From: Planctomycetaceae bacterium
Lineage (GTDB): Bacteria; Planctomycetota; Planctomycetia; Planctomycetales; Planctomycetaceae
Direction of reading: 5' to 3'
Assembly: GCA_023260695.1 (NCBI GenBank)
Contig: JALQUR010000053.1
Span: 1 to 43,447, forward strand
Length of the DNA: 43,447 bases
A program made the translations under genes and the position numbers. The notes beneath the pieces are model-generated. The model made no database searches and had not been told where the DNA came from. It worked only from the letters and a program-made list of their open reading frames with translations. Within the stretch, counting starts at the first letter, position 1; each line of letters opens with the position of its first letter. This document shows, one piece after another, positions 9,350 through 18,104 of the stretch.

Positions 9350-10585
9350 ATGAAATTTGAGCATCGACAGCTGTCCAGCGGACTCACTTTGATTGCAGAA
9401 TCAAATCCTGCGGCACACAGTGTGGCCGCAGGTTATTTTGTTCGCACCGGCTCGCGCGATGAAACCCCGGCGGTCTCAGGTGTCAGCCACTTTCTGGAGC
9501 ACATGGCATTCAAGGGAGATGAACGTTACTCCGCAGATGACATCAATCGCATCTTTGATGAAATCGGAGCACGCTATAACGCAAGTACCAGCGAAGAAAT
9601 CACCATGTACTATGCGGCAGTACTGCCGGAATACCTCGAAAGAACTCTGGAACTGCTGACCACCCTGATGCAGCCATCACTGCGACAGGACGATTTCGAC
9701 ATGGAGAAGAACGTCATCCTTGAAGAAATCAGCATGTACGATGATCAGCCCTCATTCACCTGCTATGACAACGCCATGGCTACGCACTTCTGCAGCCACC
9801 CGCTGGAGCAGAGCATACTGGGAACCAATGAGAGTATCACCGCTCTGACTTCTCAACAGATGCGCGACTATCACCGACAGCACTACCACACCGGCAATAT
9901 TACCCTTGTGGTGACCGGCAATTTTGAGCTCGAAACGCTGCTGAATGCTGCAGAGAAATACTGCAGCAGGATTCCTCAGGGTGAACCTCGGCGGGTACTG
10001 CCGCAGCTGCAGCCTGAGAAACGAATCAGACTGGTAACAAAGGAAGATGCGCACCAGCAGCATATTATGCAGATGGGCTGCGCACCGGCAGGAGATGACC
10101 CGCTGCGTTATCCGGCCGAACTCCTGTCTGTCATCGTCGGAGATGACTCCGGCAGCAGACTTTTCTGGGAAATTGTCGACCCCGGCTATGCAGAAGCCTG
10201 TGACCTCGGCTTCAGTGAATACGACGGTGTCGGAGCGTGGATGAGCTACCTTTGCTGCGAGCCGGAAACAGCGGCCGAAAATCTGGAGCGATGTCGACGG
10301 GTGCTGGAAGAAGTCATCAGCGATGGCGTGACCGCCGAAGAACTGGAACAGGCCCGCAACAAGGTCGCTGCACGCGTCGTGCTCCGCGGAGAGCGCCCCA
10401 TGGGTCGCCTCTCATCACTCGGCGGGAACTGGGTCTATCGCAACGAATACCGATCCGTGGCTCAGGACCTGCAGATCATTCGCAGCATCACTGCGGATCA
10501 GATTCACGATGTCCTGAGACAATTCCCCATCAGAATGAACACGACCGTCGGAGTCGGCCCGCTTGCTGAACTGACAGTGAACTGA
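9350..10585 (+). CDS. M16 family zinc peptidase, catalytic subunit
   Basis: 411-residue M16B metallopeptidase. The inverted zinc motif HFLEH is at residues 47-51, and the distal glutamate lies in NVILEEISMY (Glu125/126). In the C-terminal half the Arg/Tyr motif is degenerate (SRLFWEIVDPGYAEACD), unlike its upstream partner, which suggests the two share functions in a heterodimer. The open frame begins at 9260, but the ATG at 9350 is preferred because it gives the same distance to the conserved LSSG motif as in the paralogue. Both sites have weak ribosome-binding sequences. It converges on the T2SS operon end with a 32-bp gap. Confidence 0.92.
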   Translation: MKFEHRQLSSGLTLIAESNPAAHSVAAGYFVRTGSRDETPAVSGVSHFLEHMAFKGDERYSADDINRIFDEIGARYNASTSEEITMYYAAVLPEYLERTLELLTTLMQPSLRQDDFDMEKNVILEEISMYDDQPSFTCYDNAMATHFCSHPLEQSILGTNESITALTSQQMRDYHRQHYHTGNITLVVTGNFELETLLNAAEKYCSRIPQGEPRRVLPQLQPEKRIRLVTKEDAHQQHIMQMGCAPAGDDPLRYPAELLSVIVGDDSGSRLFWEIVDPGYAEACDLGFSEYDGVGAWMSYLCCEPETAAENLERCRRVLEEVISDGVTAEELEQARNKVAARVVLRGERPMGRLSSLGGNWVYRNEYRSVAQDLQIIRSITADQIHDVLRQFPIRMNTTVGVGPLAELTVN

Positions 10586-10617
10586 TCGCCACTGACCTCA
10601 CAGAACTGTCAGCAGCA

Positions 10618-11511
10618 CTATTCCTGGACAACTCGTGCTTCCTTGAATGGCTTGCCAATCGGCAGGATCAGCTGTCGCTCTCCGGATTCAACAACGACCT
10701 CCTGATCACGCACCTCCAGAATCCGGCCATTCATCGCCACCGTTGTAAATGACTCACCCGGTGACGTCCTTGAGACACGTTGTGTCAATTGTTCAGTAAT
10801 CCAGACAAGCGGCGCACCGTTGCTGAAAGTGATCCCGGTAACCAGCGTGTGTTCCATCGGATCAGCAGGATTCAGACCAATCCCGAAGATATTATCCGTT
10901 GTGATCGTTGCATAGTCCGCAACAGACGGCAGTGCCGGAAGTCCGGAATCACCGTTGTTCAGCGAGTCACCTGCTCTGTTCGGCAGCAGTAATGTCTCAA
11001 TCGACAGCGACAGATCAAACTGACCTGTCGTACCGACAGGGTTAAGGGTAAAGCCCGTAACCTGGTGCAGGTAACCCGCGCGACTGATCCGGTACAGAAC
11101 CTGCGTGAACTGACTCAGAGTTCCCCTGGCCCGCAGACTGAATGGAAGGCTCCGCAGCAGGACTGCACGCTTGCGACCACGACGCACCGCCGGAGAACCG
11201 GAATCAACAACGGCATTCTGCAGACTCGCCGATCGCACCAGACTCAGCAGCCAGCTGCGATAGACAGTCCGCGCCACTTCCGGATCAGCCGGCAACGACT
11301 GTTCCAGCCATGTCTCCAGCTGCTCACCCGATTTTCGCATCTCAGACAGCGTTGCCTGCCGTTTGCGAATATCGCCGTTGAGCTGTTCGATGCGGCTGCG
11401 TCGCTGTTGCAGCGGCTCCTCAATCATCGATACCAGCACGTACTCACCAATGCGGATCACTCCGATGACCCCCAGCAGTGCCAGCAGCAACTGTTGTCGA
11501 GTCCATTTCAT
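10618..11511 (-). CDS. gspM: T2SS inner-membrane protein: GspM/PilO-like plus GspC/PilP-like fusion
   Basis: 297-residue bitopic protein. A membrane helix (about 6-26) is followed by a coiled coil (30-60) and a ferredoxin-like region (about 90-175), the layout of GspM/PilO. After a linker, residues about 205-292 look like the homology region of GspC/PilP: DNIFGIGL, then VTGITFSNGAPLVWI, then MNGRILEVRDQEVVVES and a final beta strand. GspC normally links the inner-membrane platform to the secretin N-domains. No separate gspC is seen in the locus, so the fusion may supply it. The ATG overlaps the stop of the upstream GspL gene by 4 bp. The GspC-like assignment rests on pattern only. Last gene of the run. 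Confidence 0.75.
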   Translation of the reverse strand: MKWTRQQLLLALLGVIGVIRIGEYVLVSMIEEPLQQRRSRIEQLNGDIRKRQATLSEMRKSGEQLETWLEQSLPADPEVARTVYRSWLLSLVRSASLQNAVVDSGSPAVRRGRKRAVLLRSLPFSLRARGTLSQFTQVLYRISRAGYLHQVTGFTLNPVGTTGQFDLSLSIETLLLPNRAGDSLNNGDSGLPALPSVADYATITTDNIFGIGLNPADPMEHTLVTGITFSNGAPLVWITEQLTQRVSRTSPGESFTTVAMNGRILEVRDQEVVVESGERQLILPIGKPFKEARVVQE

Positions 11512-13019
11512 TTGCTCGTACCTCCCGGCGCAGTCGCTGCTGCAGCGTCCTGCGGAGCAAATTCATAATCGCTTGTGTCCCGGCGACGGATTGTCAGCGT
11601 CGCCTGAAAACTTGCGGTCAGCTTACGGCCCACCTGCTGCTCGCGCAGACCGGGAATGCGGATTGAGTGCCAGTCGTCACGCAGTCTGTTCTCCAATGCA
11701 GAAATCTGCTCCGGTGGTGTGGCAACTCCTCGAAATGTAGCCACCGCGGATCCGCTTCCCGCCGGAGAAACAGTCAGCTGCTCGATCACCACCGCCGGAC
11801 TCGATGGGATCCGCGATGTCAGATCGCGAAGCTCGTCCGGCCAGCTGATCCGATTCTTTTCCCAGCTGCTCAGGTAAGCTGAGAGCTGCCGACGTTCTTC
11901 GGTATCACTGAGCAGTTCGTTCAGTTCGCCCAGCCGTTCCTGCAGGCGTTGCTGCTCTTCATCCAGTGCCACAAAATCTGCACGTACTGTCCAGAAGGTT
12001 GCGCCCACAAACAACAGACCAGCCAGAACGGCAACCACCAGCTTCGCTGAGAATCGCGCCTTCGCGACGGGCTTTCTGGGACTTGCAAAATCCACCACAG
12101 CACGAATCTGCTGCAGTTCCTCACTCACCGCAGCGATCAGCCCGCAGTGATCTCCTGCACCCACTGCGTCCGCCATTTCAGAAGATGGCGGCGCTGCCAG
12201 CAGCGAGTCCACAGAAACAATCTGAGTCGTCGCGTCAAAATGTGCATCCAGAAGCTGTTGCAGTTCCGGCAGCAGCTCCTTGTTTCCGGTCAGCATGAAT
12301 CGAGTGATCGGGATCGCTGCAAACGCTGACCCGCGAACAGCCAGCACAGTTCGCTGAATCTCTGCCCCCAGAAATCGACACAACTCCTCAGCAGAGCCCC
12401 CCGCTGCCAGGCGAATGCGGCGCGATGTATGCGGCAGCCCCTGAAGAACTACCGTCAGCTCTGCAAACTCACCACCCACACAAATCACCATGGTCGACGT
12501 GCCGACCGGAAGCTCAGCATCCAGCAGCATGTCCGCAGCAGCAAACCGTCTGAGCGGATGTGTGCTGACCAGGATTTTCACTGCGGTTTTTCCGGAACTC
12601 TTCAGCACCTCTTCCACGAGTTGCTGTGCTTCCGGTACCAGCGACATGCCGCTGACGGTCTGACCACCGTCTTCCTCGGCTGGATAAGCAATGAAGTCCA
12701 GCAGTGTCGCGTCGTTAATCGCCGGAATCTCGCGCAACGCCACGTTTCGCACCAGCTCCGGCAGCTCTTCCTCTGTTGCTGGTGGCAATCGAAACGTCGC
12801 GGAATCCACCGAACCTCGACTGACCAGCAGCAGCAGTCTGCCCCGCTCGCACTTCAACTCGGAGACCAGCGAACGAATTCCAGCTGCTGTTTCCACAGCA
12901 GAACCTGCCAATGCTCGATCACCAAGTGACAGCAGCTTCAGCTGACCGGAGCGTTCACCGTCGGCAAGCACATACCGCAGCTTTCCTGCATCCAGATTGA
13001 CGGCCAGTATCCTTGGCAT
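11508..13019 (-). CDS. gspL: T2SS assembly platform protein GspL-like (PilM-PilN fusion architecture)
   Basis: 503-residue protein. Residues about 1-310 resemble the actin-like cytoplasmic domain of GspL/PilM (start RILAVNLDAGKLRYVLA, later MVICVGGEFAELTVV). A single membrane helix (about 325-345) leads to a coiled coil (350-375) and a PilN/GspL-type ferredoxin-like periplasmic domain (about 400-480). GspL links the GspE ATPase to the membrane platform. The C-terminus is Ala/Pro-rich. It lies 36 bp after gspK and overlaps the next gene by 4 bp (ATGA), so translation is probably coupled. Confidence 0.85.
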   Translation of the reverse strand: MPRILAVNLDAGKLRYVLADGERSGQLKLLSLGDRALAGSAVETAAGIRSLVSELKCERGRLLLLVSRGSVDSATFRLPPATEEELPELVRNVALREIPAINDATLLDFIAYPAEEDGGQTVSGMSLVPEAQQLVEEVLKSSGKTAVKILVSTHPLRRFAAADMLLDAELPVGTSTMVICVGGEFAELTVVLQGLPHTSRRIRLAAGGSAEELCRFLGAEIQRTVLAVRGSAFAAIPITRFMLTGNKELLPELQQLLDAHFDATTQIVSVDSLLAAPPSSEMADAVGAGDHCGLIAAVSEELQQIRAVVDFASPRKPVAKARFSAKLVVAVLAGLLFVGATFWTVRADFVALDEEQQRLQERLGELNELLSDTEERRQLSAYLSSWEKNRISWPDELRDLTSRIPSSPAVVIEQLTVSPAGSGSAVATFRGVATPPEQISALENRLRDDWHSIRIPGLREQQVGRKLTASFQATLTIRRRDTSDYEFAPQDAAAATAPGGTSK

Positions 13020-13055
13020 CGCAGTATTTCTTTCCCCGGTGGATTCCCAGTCCGC

Positions 13056-14687
13056 TCACAATGCAGCTGGCATTAACTGCTCGCGACGACATGGAAGCGG
13101 CTGGTCCGTGGTATCCTGACAGGCCACGCGACGTACAGGTCTGGAAGCTCCGTCAATCACCAGCCTCCGTCGAAGCATCGGCCCTCCGGCTTCACGAAAA
13201 ACAATCAGTTCCGTCTGAAAGACGTCACCCCCAGCAGTCAATTCCGGAAAGACCTTACGAAAGTCCTCAATCGTCATGATACCACCACTCACCAGCCACA
13301 GCAGGGAATCGGTTTCGAAGGCAGTGCGTGACTCCCGCCCGGATACAATTGCCGCTGCAGCTTCTGCTGTCAGCCCCGGGATGGCCCGCAGCACAACCTG
13401 ATCCGCAAGCATCAGCTGAATACGACCTTCTGTTCGAGGCTGTGTGTCGGTCGTCACGGCATCACACAGCTGATTGAACAGAATGCCAGCATCCGGGAGC
13501 TCAGACCGCAGCGGACTGGGCAATGGACCGCCGGCAGCAGCAGGGCGATTCACCGTCGCATCAATGACTTCTGCCAGTGAAGCGATCGGGAAAAGTCCAT
13601 CTGCTGCAGCCGGAACCGCAGCACTCTGCAGACCATAGGTTCGTGCAGCAATCAGAAAGTCAATGACCGTTGCCGGCAACAACCCGCTCAGCTGTGACTG
13701 CAGCTGCTGCGGATTCGTCTGATTCAGCGAAACCTTGTTCTGCCCGTCACGACGAAGGGAGCTCTCGGCGGACCACAGCGTCAGCAACTCCGCCAGACCA
13801 CGCACATCTGCGCCGCTGTCACTCCTCTGACCCACCAGATCCGGGGTTATCGACAGCTCTGCTGAATCGCCACTGAGCAATTCATTCCCGGCACTGACAA
13901 CAGCCTGAGGATCACCTGGCATCCCTGCTGCATCAGACTGAAGCAGCCCTTCCCTGCTCTGACTGCCATACAGAATTGCTGGAGTAATCCCGCGCACAAA
14001 CAGGAGTTCCTGCAGATCGACTGGCACTGAATTGGCGCATCGATAGGGAAACGGCAGCGACGAATAGTACTCCGACTCGGCTCCGAATTCGCGCACCGTC
14101 TCATCACTGTCCATCCAGTCCAGCAGAGAATCAGCAATCACTGGTGTCACGCCGGGAAGCTGCAGCAACGCTTCTCGTCCCGCTCCCGGAGAAGCCTGCT
14201 CCCATTGCAGTACACGTCCCGGATGCAGACGCGCTGATTCGTTGCTCAGCCCGAATCTGATTGTGGTTGCACCGTCCGCCGCTCGAGCGGAATTCACTGC
14301 CGAAAACCTCCAGATGTCACGTGTTTCCGGACCAGGACCTGACGGTAACAGCTGAGTCGAGACTTCCGTCGCCCCACCTGTTCCGCTGACCGGGGCAACC
14401 AGTCGCCCCAGAAACAGGTCCGGATTCTGTGTTGCACCGCCCAGCTGTTCTCTGCGCAACTGTGGCAATCCGACCAGCCATGTCACCTGCGATTCGGCGG
14501 CTGCCAGCGTTGCATGCGCCTGCAGCAGATTCCCCCGCAGAACCGTCGCTTCGTATTCGGTGGACATTGCCCCCAGGAACCCGAATCCGGCGAATGAAAC
14601 CATCATCACAACCACCAGCACAATGATCAGCACTACACCTGCCCGATCACATTCCCGTCCCTGCCACCACCGGCCAGCACGCTTCAT
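13056..14687 (-). CDS. gspK: T2SS minor pseudopilin GspK
   Basis: 543-residue protein with a short leader and a hydrophobic N-helix (RAGVVLIIVLVVVMM, about 16-30). As is usual for GspK, the Glu at position +5 of other pilins is absent. The large periplasmic part contains helix-hairpin-helix-like segments (LQLPGVTPVIADSLLDWMD; VVLRAIPGLTAEAAAAIVSG), typical of GspK. GspK caps the pseudopilus tip with GspI and GspJ. At 543 residues it is longer than the roughly 320-residue classical GspK. The start codon overlaps the gspJ stop by 4 bp. Confidence 0.9.
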   Translation of the reverse strand: MKRAGRWWQGRECDRAGVVLIIVLVVVMMVSFAGFGFLGAMSTEYEATVLRGNLLQAHATLAAAESQVTWLVGLPQLRREQLGGATQNPDLFLGRLVAPVSGTGGATEVSTQLLPSGPGPETRDIWRFSAVNSARAADGATTIRFGLSNESARLHPGRVLQWEQASPGAGREALLQLPGVTPVIADSLLDWMDSDETVREFGAESEYYSSLPFPYRCANSVPVDLQELLFVRGITPAILYGSQSREGLLQSDAAGMPGDPQAVVSAGNELLSGDSAELSITPDLVGQRSDSGADVRGLAELLTLWSAESSLRRDGQNKVSLNQTNPQQLQSQLSGLLPATVIDFLIAARTYGLQSAAVPAAADGLFPIASLAEVIDATVNRPAAAGGPLPSPLRSELPDAGILFNQLCDAVTTDTQPRTEGRIQLMLADQVVLRAIPGLTAEAAAAIVSGRESRTAFETDSLLWLVSGGIMTIEDFRKVFPELTAGGDVFQTELIVFREAGGPMLRRRLVIDGASRPVRRVACQDTTDQPLPCRREQLMPAAL

Positions 14688-16018
14688 GGCAGCCCTCCTG
14701 GATGCAGATAACCCAGCAGCTCTGCATCGGAAGTCAGAGTCAAAGGAGAACTTCCGCGAATGGTCTGCAACGGAACAATAAACTCATGCCACTCCAGCGG
14801 CGGGAATTCAGGTTCGGCCGACGTCCTTTCAGCACCGTCGCTCGAGGCATCTGCTGGCGTCTGCGGAGCCGACGTTCCGCTGCCACCACCAAATGCCTGC
14901 CGCACTGACTCGAGGTCGCGACTTTGACACATCAGCAGTCGCACCTTCACGGCAATCGGCAATTCCCTGCGACCATCGCTGTTCCACGTGTCCAGCCACT
15001 GATTACCGTCGTAATAACTCAGTTCAAGACTGATCACTTCCGGGATCAGTTCCACCCGTGGACGCATTGCCACAGGAAGCAGACTTGCCGGCGGGAGCTC
15101 ACTCTCGTAAGCACCCGGACCTGCGCTGATCAGTTGCTGTGGAAACAGTTCCTGGAGCAGTTGTTCGAGGTCCGGGACGCCGGCTGTGCGGGCATCAGGA
15201 TCTTCCACAGCAATTGCCTGCAGTAACAACTGATCACACTCAATCCGACATAATCCCGATGGCAGATAAGACTGTTCACTCCCAGCCTGTATCCACGGCT
15301 GAAAAATCCAGAGCACAACCTTCTTTCCCGTTGGGATGATTGTCATGGCCCCCGCTGTACCGGCATCATCCAGCCCGTCTGCATTCATCCCGGGCAGAAC
15401 GGAAAATCCGGAATTCAGCTCTCCGGCGCCGGTACCGAATTCCAGAGAACCGGCGTCAGCAGAAGTAAGATCAATGCTCTGACCGGCCGACAACTGATCC
15501 AGTTCGGCAGGAGTTCCTTCCCTTCGCAGACGCAGACTGTCGATCGATCCCAGCAGGGATGTCCTCAGCGGGGGAAAGCTGCCCCCAGGCATTCCCAGAG
15601 CAATTCGGACCCGGTCGACGTCTGTCATGATCTCCGCGGGAGCAGCGAACAAATCCAGTACCTGTTCCTCCGCAGCGTCCTCAATACCAGTTTCCGATTC
15701 GCTCAGTACATCCTCAGCAAACTTCACCTGCAGTCCACTCCCTGCAAGCGAGGTCTGCTGAAGATCATCCTGCAGCAGCTGCAGCAGGCTGCGGAGCAGT
15801 TGCCGATCTTCACTCTGCTGTCGCCCTGCCGTGAGATAACTGCTGTACAGCGACAGCATGGACCAGATCAGCGTCATCAGTACTGACGTCAGCAACGAAG
15901 CAATCAGTACTTCAATCAATGTGAATCCAGCACGCCCCGCGGCGACAGCCCAGCTCGTGTGAACCAACCGCGACCGGCCTTCAGGTCCCTGATTCAGGTA
16001 CTCCGGCGCGACCTTCAT
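14684..16018 (-). CDS. gspJ: T2SS minor pseudopilin GspJ
   Basis: 444-residue protein. A long leader of about 30 residues ends in a type IV prepilin cleavage motif (AGRAG/FTLIEVLIASLL), followed by the N-terminal helix. GspJ joins GspI and GspK in the tip complex. The size is roughly twice that of classical GspJ; the excess includes acidic and Gly-rich stretches (LDDAGTAGAMTI and a Ser/Gly/Ala stretch around 395-415). Position and order next to gspI and gspK support the call more than similarity in the globular domain, which I cannot test. ATGA overlaps on both sides. Confidence 0.85.
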   Translation of the reverse strand: MKVAPEYLNQGPEGRSRLVHTSWAVAAGRAGFTLIEVLIASLLTSVLMTLIWSMLSLYSSYLTAGRQQSEDRQLLRSLLQLLQDDLQQTSLAGSGLQVKFAEDVLSESETGIEDAAEEQVLDLFAAPAEIMTDVDRVRIALGMPGGSFPPLRTSLLGSIDSLRLRREGTPAELDQLSAGQSIDLTSADAGSLEFGTGAGELNSGFSVLPGMNADGLDDAGTAGAMTIIPTGKKVVLWIFQPWIQAGSEQSYLPSGLCRIECDQLLLQAIAVEDPDARTAGVPDLEQLLQELFPQQLISAGPGAYESELPPASLLPVAMRPRVELIPEVISLELSYYDGNQWLDTWNSDGRRELPIAVKVRLLMCQSRDLESVRQAFGGGSGTSAPQTPADASSDGAERTSAEPEFPPLEWHEFIVPLQTIRGSSPLTLTSDAELLGYLHPGGLP

Positions 16019-16617
16019 GGATTCTCTCCCGCTGAGGGTGCCACCGGAAAAACAGAATCGGGCGAACGCAGATCCAGTTCCTGAAACGCTCCCTGTTCCG
16101 GCTCACCTGCAATCCACTGCGTCAGACTGAATCGCTGCCGTCGTTGCTGCTGCTGATCTCCCTCAGCAACTTCCACAGTCAGACTCCACATGCCAGGCTG
16201 TGCCGGCAATGCTGCAATCCTGACGGAATAACGAAACTCCGGCGTTCCTTCAGCAGCACCAGCAGGTTCTTCGCGCAGAGATGTCTCACCAGCCAGTGTA
16301 CTCCCGCCAGTGCTGATCGTCGGCGGCAGCCGCAGTTGCTCCCACGGAGCGTCCTCAATCATCCCTGCCGAACGCTCACCAAGCAGAATCTCCTGCATCG
16401 TCTGCTGACAGACCTGCTGCAGTTCCGTGCGGACTGCAGCACGCACCGCCTGTTCTCTCCCCATCCCTGCCAGACGAGAGAGCACCACTGCACTGCCCAT
16501 CAGCAACGCCGTGGCGATTACCACTTCCATCAGGGAAAAACCCTGCCGCCGCGGATTTGCCCGCTCCCGCCAGGCACACTTCCCTGGCCTGCACGCTGGC
16601 CGGATCAGAAAAATCAT
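16015..16617 (-). CDS. gspI: T2SS minor pseudopilin GspI
   Basis: 200-residue protein with a 25-residue leader rich in Arg and Cys, then the prepilin motif (RQG/FSLMEVVIATALL) with Glu at +5. The globular part is short, followed by beta-strand-rich sequence (PEFRYSVRIAALPAQPGMWSL). Size and place between gspH and gspJ fit GspI, the pseudopilin that nucleates the tip complex. Both ends overlap neighbours by 4 bp (ATGA). Confidence 0.85.
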   Translation of the reverse strand: MIFLIRPACRPGKCAWRERANPRRQGFSLMEVVIATALLMGSAVVLSRLAGMGREQAVRAAVRTELQQVCQQTMQEILLGERSAGMIEDAPWEQLRLPPTISTGGSTLAGETSLREEPAGAAEGTPEFRYSVRIAALPAQPGMWSLTVEVAEGDQQQQRRQRFSLTQWIAGEPEQGAFQELDLRSPDSVFPVAPSAGENP

Positions 16618-17432
16618 GGCGCAACCTCGTTTGTTGCCGCCGCAGCATCAGCACCTGCATCAATCACCGGAGTCTGCAGGGGGCGGTAAGGATCACTCAC
16701 CACTGCCATCGCAGTCAGACTACGAACGGAAACATCAACCACAAAGTCTCTGCTGCCACCAATCTGAATCACGTCGCTGGCCGATGCTCGCCCTGACGGA
16801 GAGAAACGCACACTCCGCCAGGCGACCGCCGCTACAGCCGCATCCACCGCCGCAGGCTCCTCCGCTGCCACTGTCACCTCGGAATCACCTGTTCCGGCAA
16901 ACTGCGTCCCGTCCGGCAGGAGCCCTGCACGCAGCAACCCTGAAGTCTGCTGGTCGCCGGGCAACAACTCGGCATCCGCAGCAGTCTCCAGTTCCACCAA
17001 CGGCGTCTCCGCAGCGATGTCAGCAGACGCACCAGCAGCGTCACTGATCACGGTGACGGCAGCAGCAGTCGCAGCAACAACCTCCACAATCTGAAATCGT
17101 CGTCCGCCGGGCTCCCACTGAAACTCCACTGCCCTGCCGTTGCGGATAGCCAGCGATCGCGCCTTTGCCAGCGATTCCTGAGTGACTGCTCCCGCGCGAC
17201 GAATCCTGGCCTTGTCCAGCGGTCCGCGGACACTCGGCAGAATCATTCCCGCAAGTCCCGCCAGAATCGCCATCACGATCAGCAGCTCTGCCAGCGAATA
17301 CCCGAGCTCACAACGCGTCCGCAGCCGCTGCCGGTACAGACGCAGCCCCGCTTCACCTGCACACTTCAATTCAGGCGTGCAGGCCCCTGGCAGATACCGA
17401 ACGCTGTGGATTTGCGCCCTCATCACTCTCAC
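16614..17432 (-). CDS. gspH: T2SS minor pseudopilin GspH
   Basis: 272-residue protein with a long N-terminal extension of about 43 residues before the prepilin motif (CELG/YSLAELLIVMAILAG), with Glu at +5. The helix is followed by RKARIRRAG-type sequence and a beta-rich globular domain (RNGRAVEFQWEPGGRRFQIVEV), as in GspH/FimT proteins. A strongly Ala-rich loop (about 112-185) enlarges it relative to classical GspH. The ATG overlaps the gspG stop by 4 bp. The long leader could mean a later start, but the overlap supports this one. Confidence 0.85.
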   Translation of the reverse strand: MRVMRAQIHSVRYLPGACTPELKCAGEAGLRLYRQRLRTRCELGYSLAELLIVMAILAGLAGMILPSVRGPLDKARIRRAGAVTQESLAKARSLAIRNGRAVEFQWEPGGRRFQIVEVVAATAAAVTVISDAAGASADIAAETPLVELETAADAELLPGDQQTSGLLRAGLLPDGTQFAGTGDSEVTVAAEEPAAVDAAVAAVAWRSVRFSPSGRASASDVIQIGGSRDFVVDVSVRSLTAMAVVSDPYRPLQTPVIDAGADAAAATNEVAP

Positions 17433-17980
17433 TCATCCGATGCTCCGGATCCACTGCCGTCGCCAGTCCAGCTGACGATGTCATCGTCAGTGTTCTCCTG
17501 GCCATCCGGGCCAAAGGACCAGATATCCGGCAAATCCAGACCATTGTGAGTCGGCGGATATTCGTAGCTGTAGGCATTACCCCACGGGTCCCTGGGCAGC
17601 GTCTCGGTCTTCAGATAAGGCCCATCCCAGGAACTTCCGGAACCACCCGCAGTCGCGCCACTGTCCTCGCCCTCAGCACTGGCACCGCCATCGCCGGACG
17701 GCTCAGAAACGAGCGCCATCAGTCCCTCTTCGGATGCAGGAAACCGATTCATATCGACTGCGAATCGCTCCAGCGCTGACTGGAACATGCCAATCTGCGT
17801 CTTCACAGAATTGATGTCCGCCTTCTGCTTGCTGCCCAGAAGTCGCGGTCCGATCATCGACACAAGCAGTACCAGAATCGCCATCACAATCAGCAGCTCT
17901 GTCAGCGTAAAGCCGGCTCGCCCTGCCGTTGAAACCATCACAGAAGATCGACGCTGTTTATTGGTACACACTAATCGCAT
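17429..17980 (-). CDS. gspG: T2SS major pseudopilin GspG
   Basis: 183-residue major pseudopilin. A leader ends in the cleavage motif (GRAG/FTLTELLIVMAIL, Glu at +5). The family signature follows: ALERFAVDMNRFPASEEGL, then DGPYLKTETLPRDPWGNAYSYEYP and the C-terminal calcium-site region (WSFGPDGQENTDDDIVSW). An acidic Gly/Ser-rich insert of about 20 residues (SGDGGASAEGEDSG) sits before the DGPYLK motif. The ATG at 17980 is chosen over an in-frame GTG at 17983 because AAAGGA lies about 7 nt upstream. It heads the tightly coupled gspG-to-gspK block, 124 bp after gspF. Confidence 0.95.
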   Translation of the reverse strand: MRLVCTNKQRRSSVMVSTAGRAGFTLTELLIVMAILVLLVSMIGPRLLGSKQKADINSVKTQIGMFQSALERFAVDMNRFPASEEGLMALVSEPSGDGGASAEGEDSGATAGGSGSSWDGPYLKTETLPRDPWGNAYSYEYPPTHNGLDLPDIWSFGPDGQENTDDDIVSWTGDGSGSGASDE

Positions 17981-18073
17981 CACAGTTCCTTTCAGTAATC
18001 TGCAGGCTGAATCGTCCCTGCGATTCCCGCTCTCAGTCCATGGAGGACAGATTTATCCACACATTAGCCCAAC

Positions 18074-18099
18074 AGGATTGTCCATGGAAAGACCATCCT
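18074..18099 (-). other. Hairpin between gspF and gspG
   Basis: On the minus strand AGGAT-G-GTC and GAC-A-ATCCT can pair (5 + 3 bp with one mismatch) around an 8-nt loop, 5 bp after the gspF stop. No U-run follows, so it is unlikely to be a full terminator. It may protect or separate the gspG transcript, which encodes the abundant major pseudopilin. Confidence 0.35.
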
Positions 18100-18104
18100 G
18101 AGAA

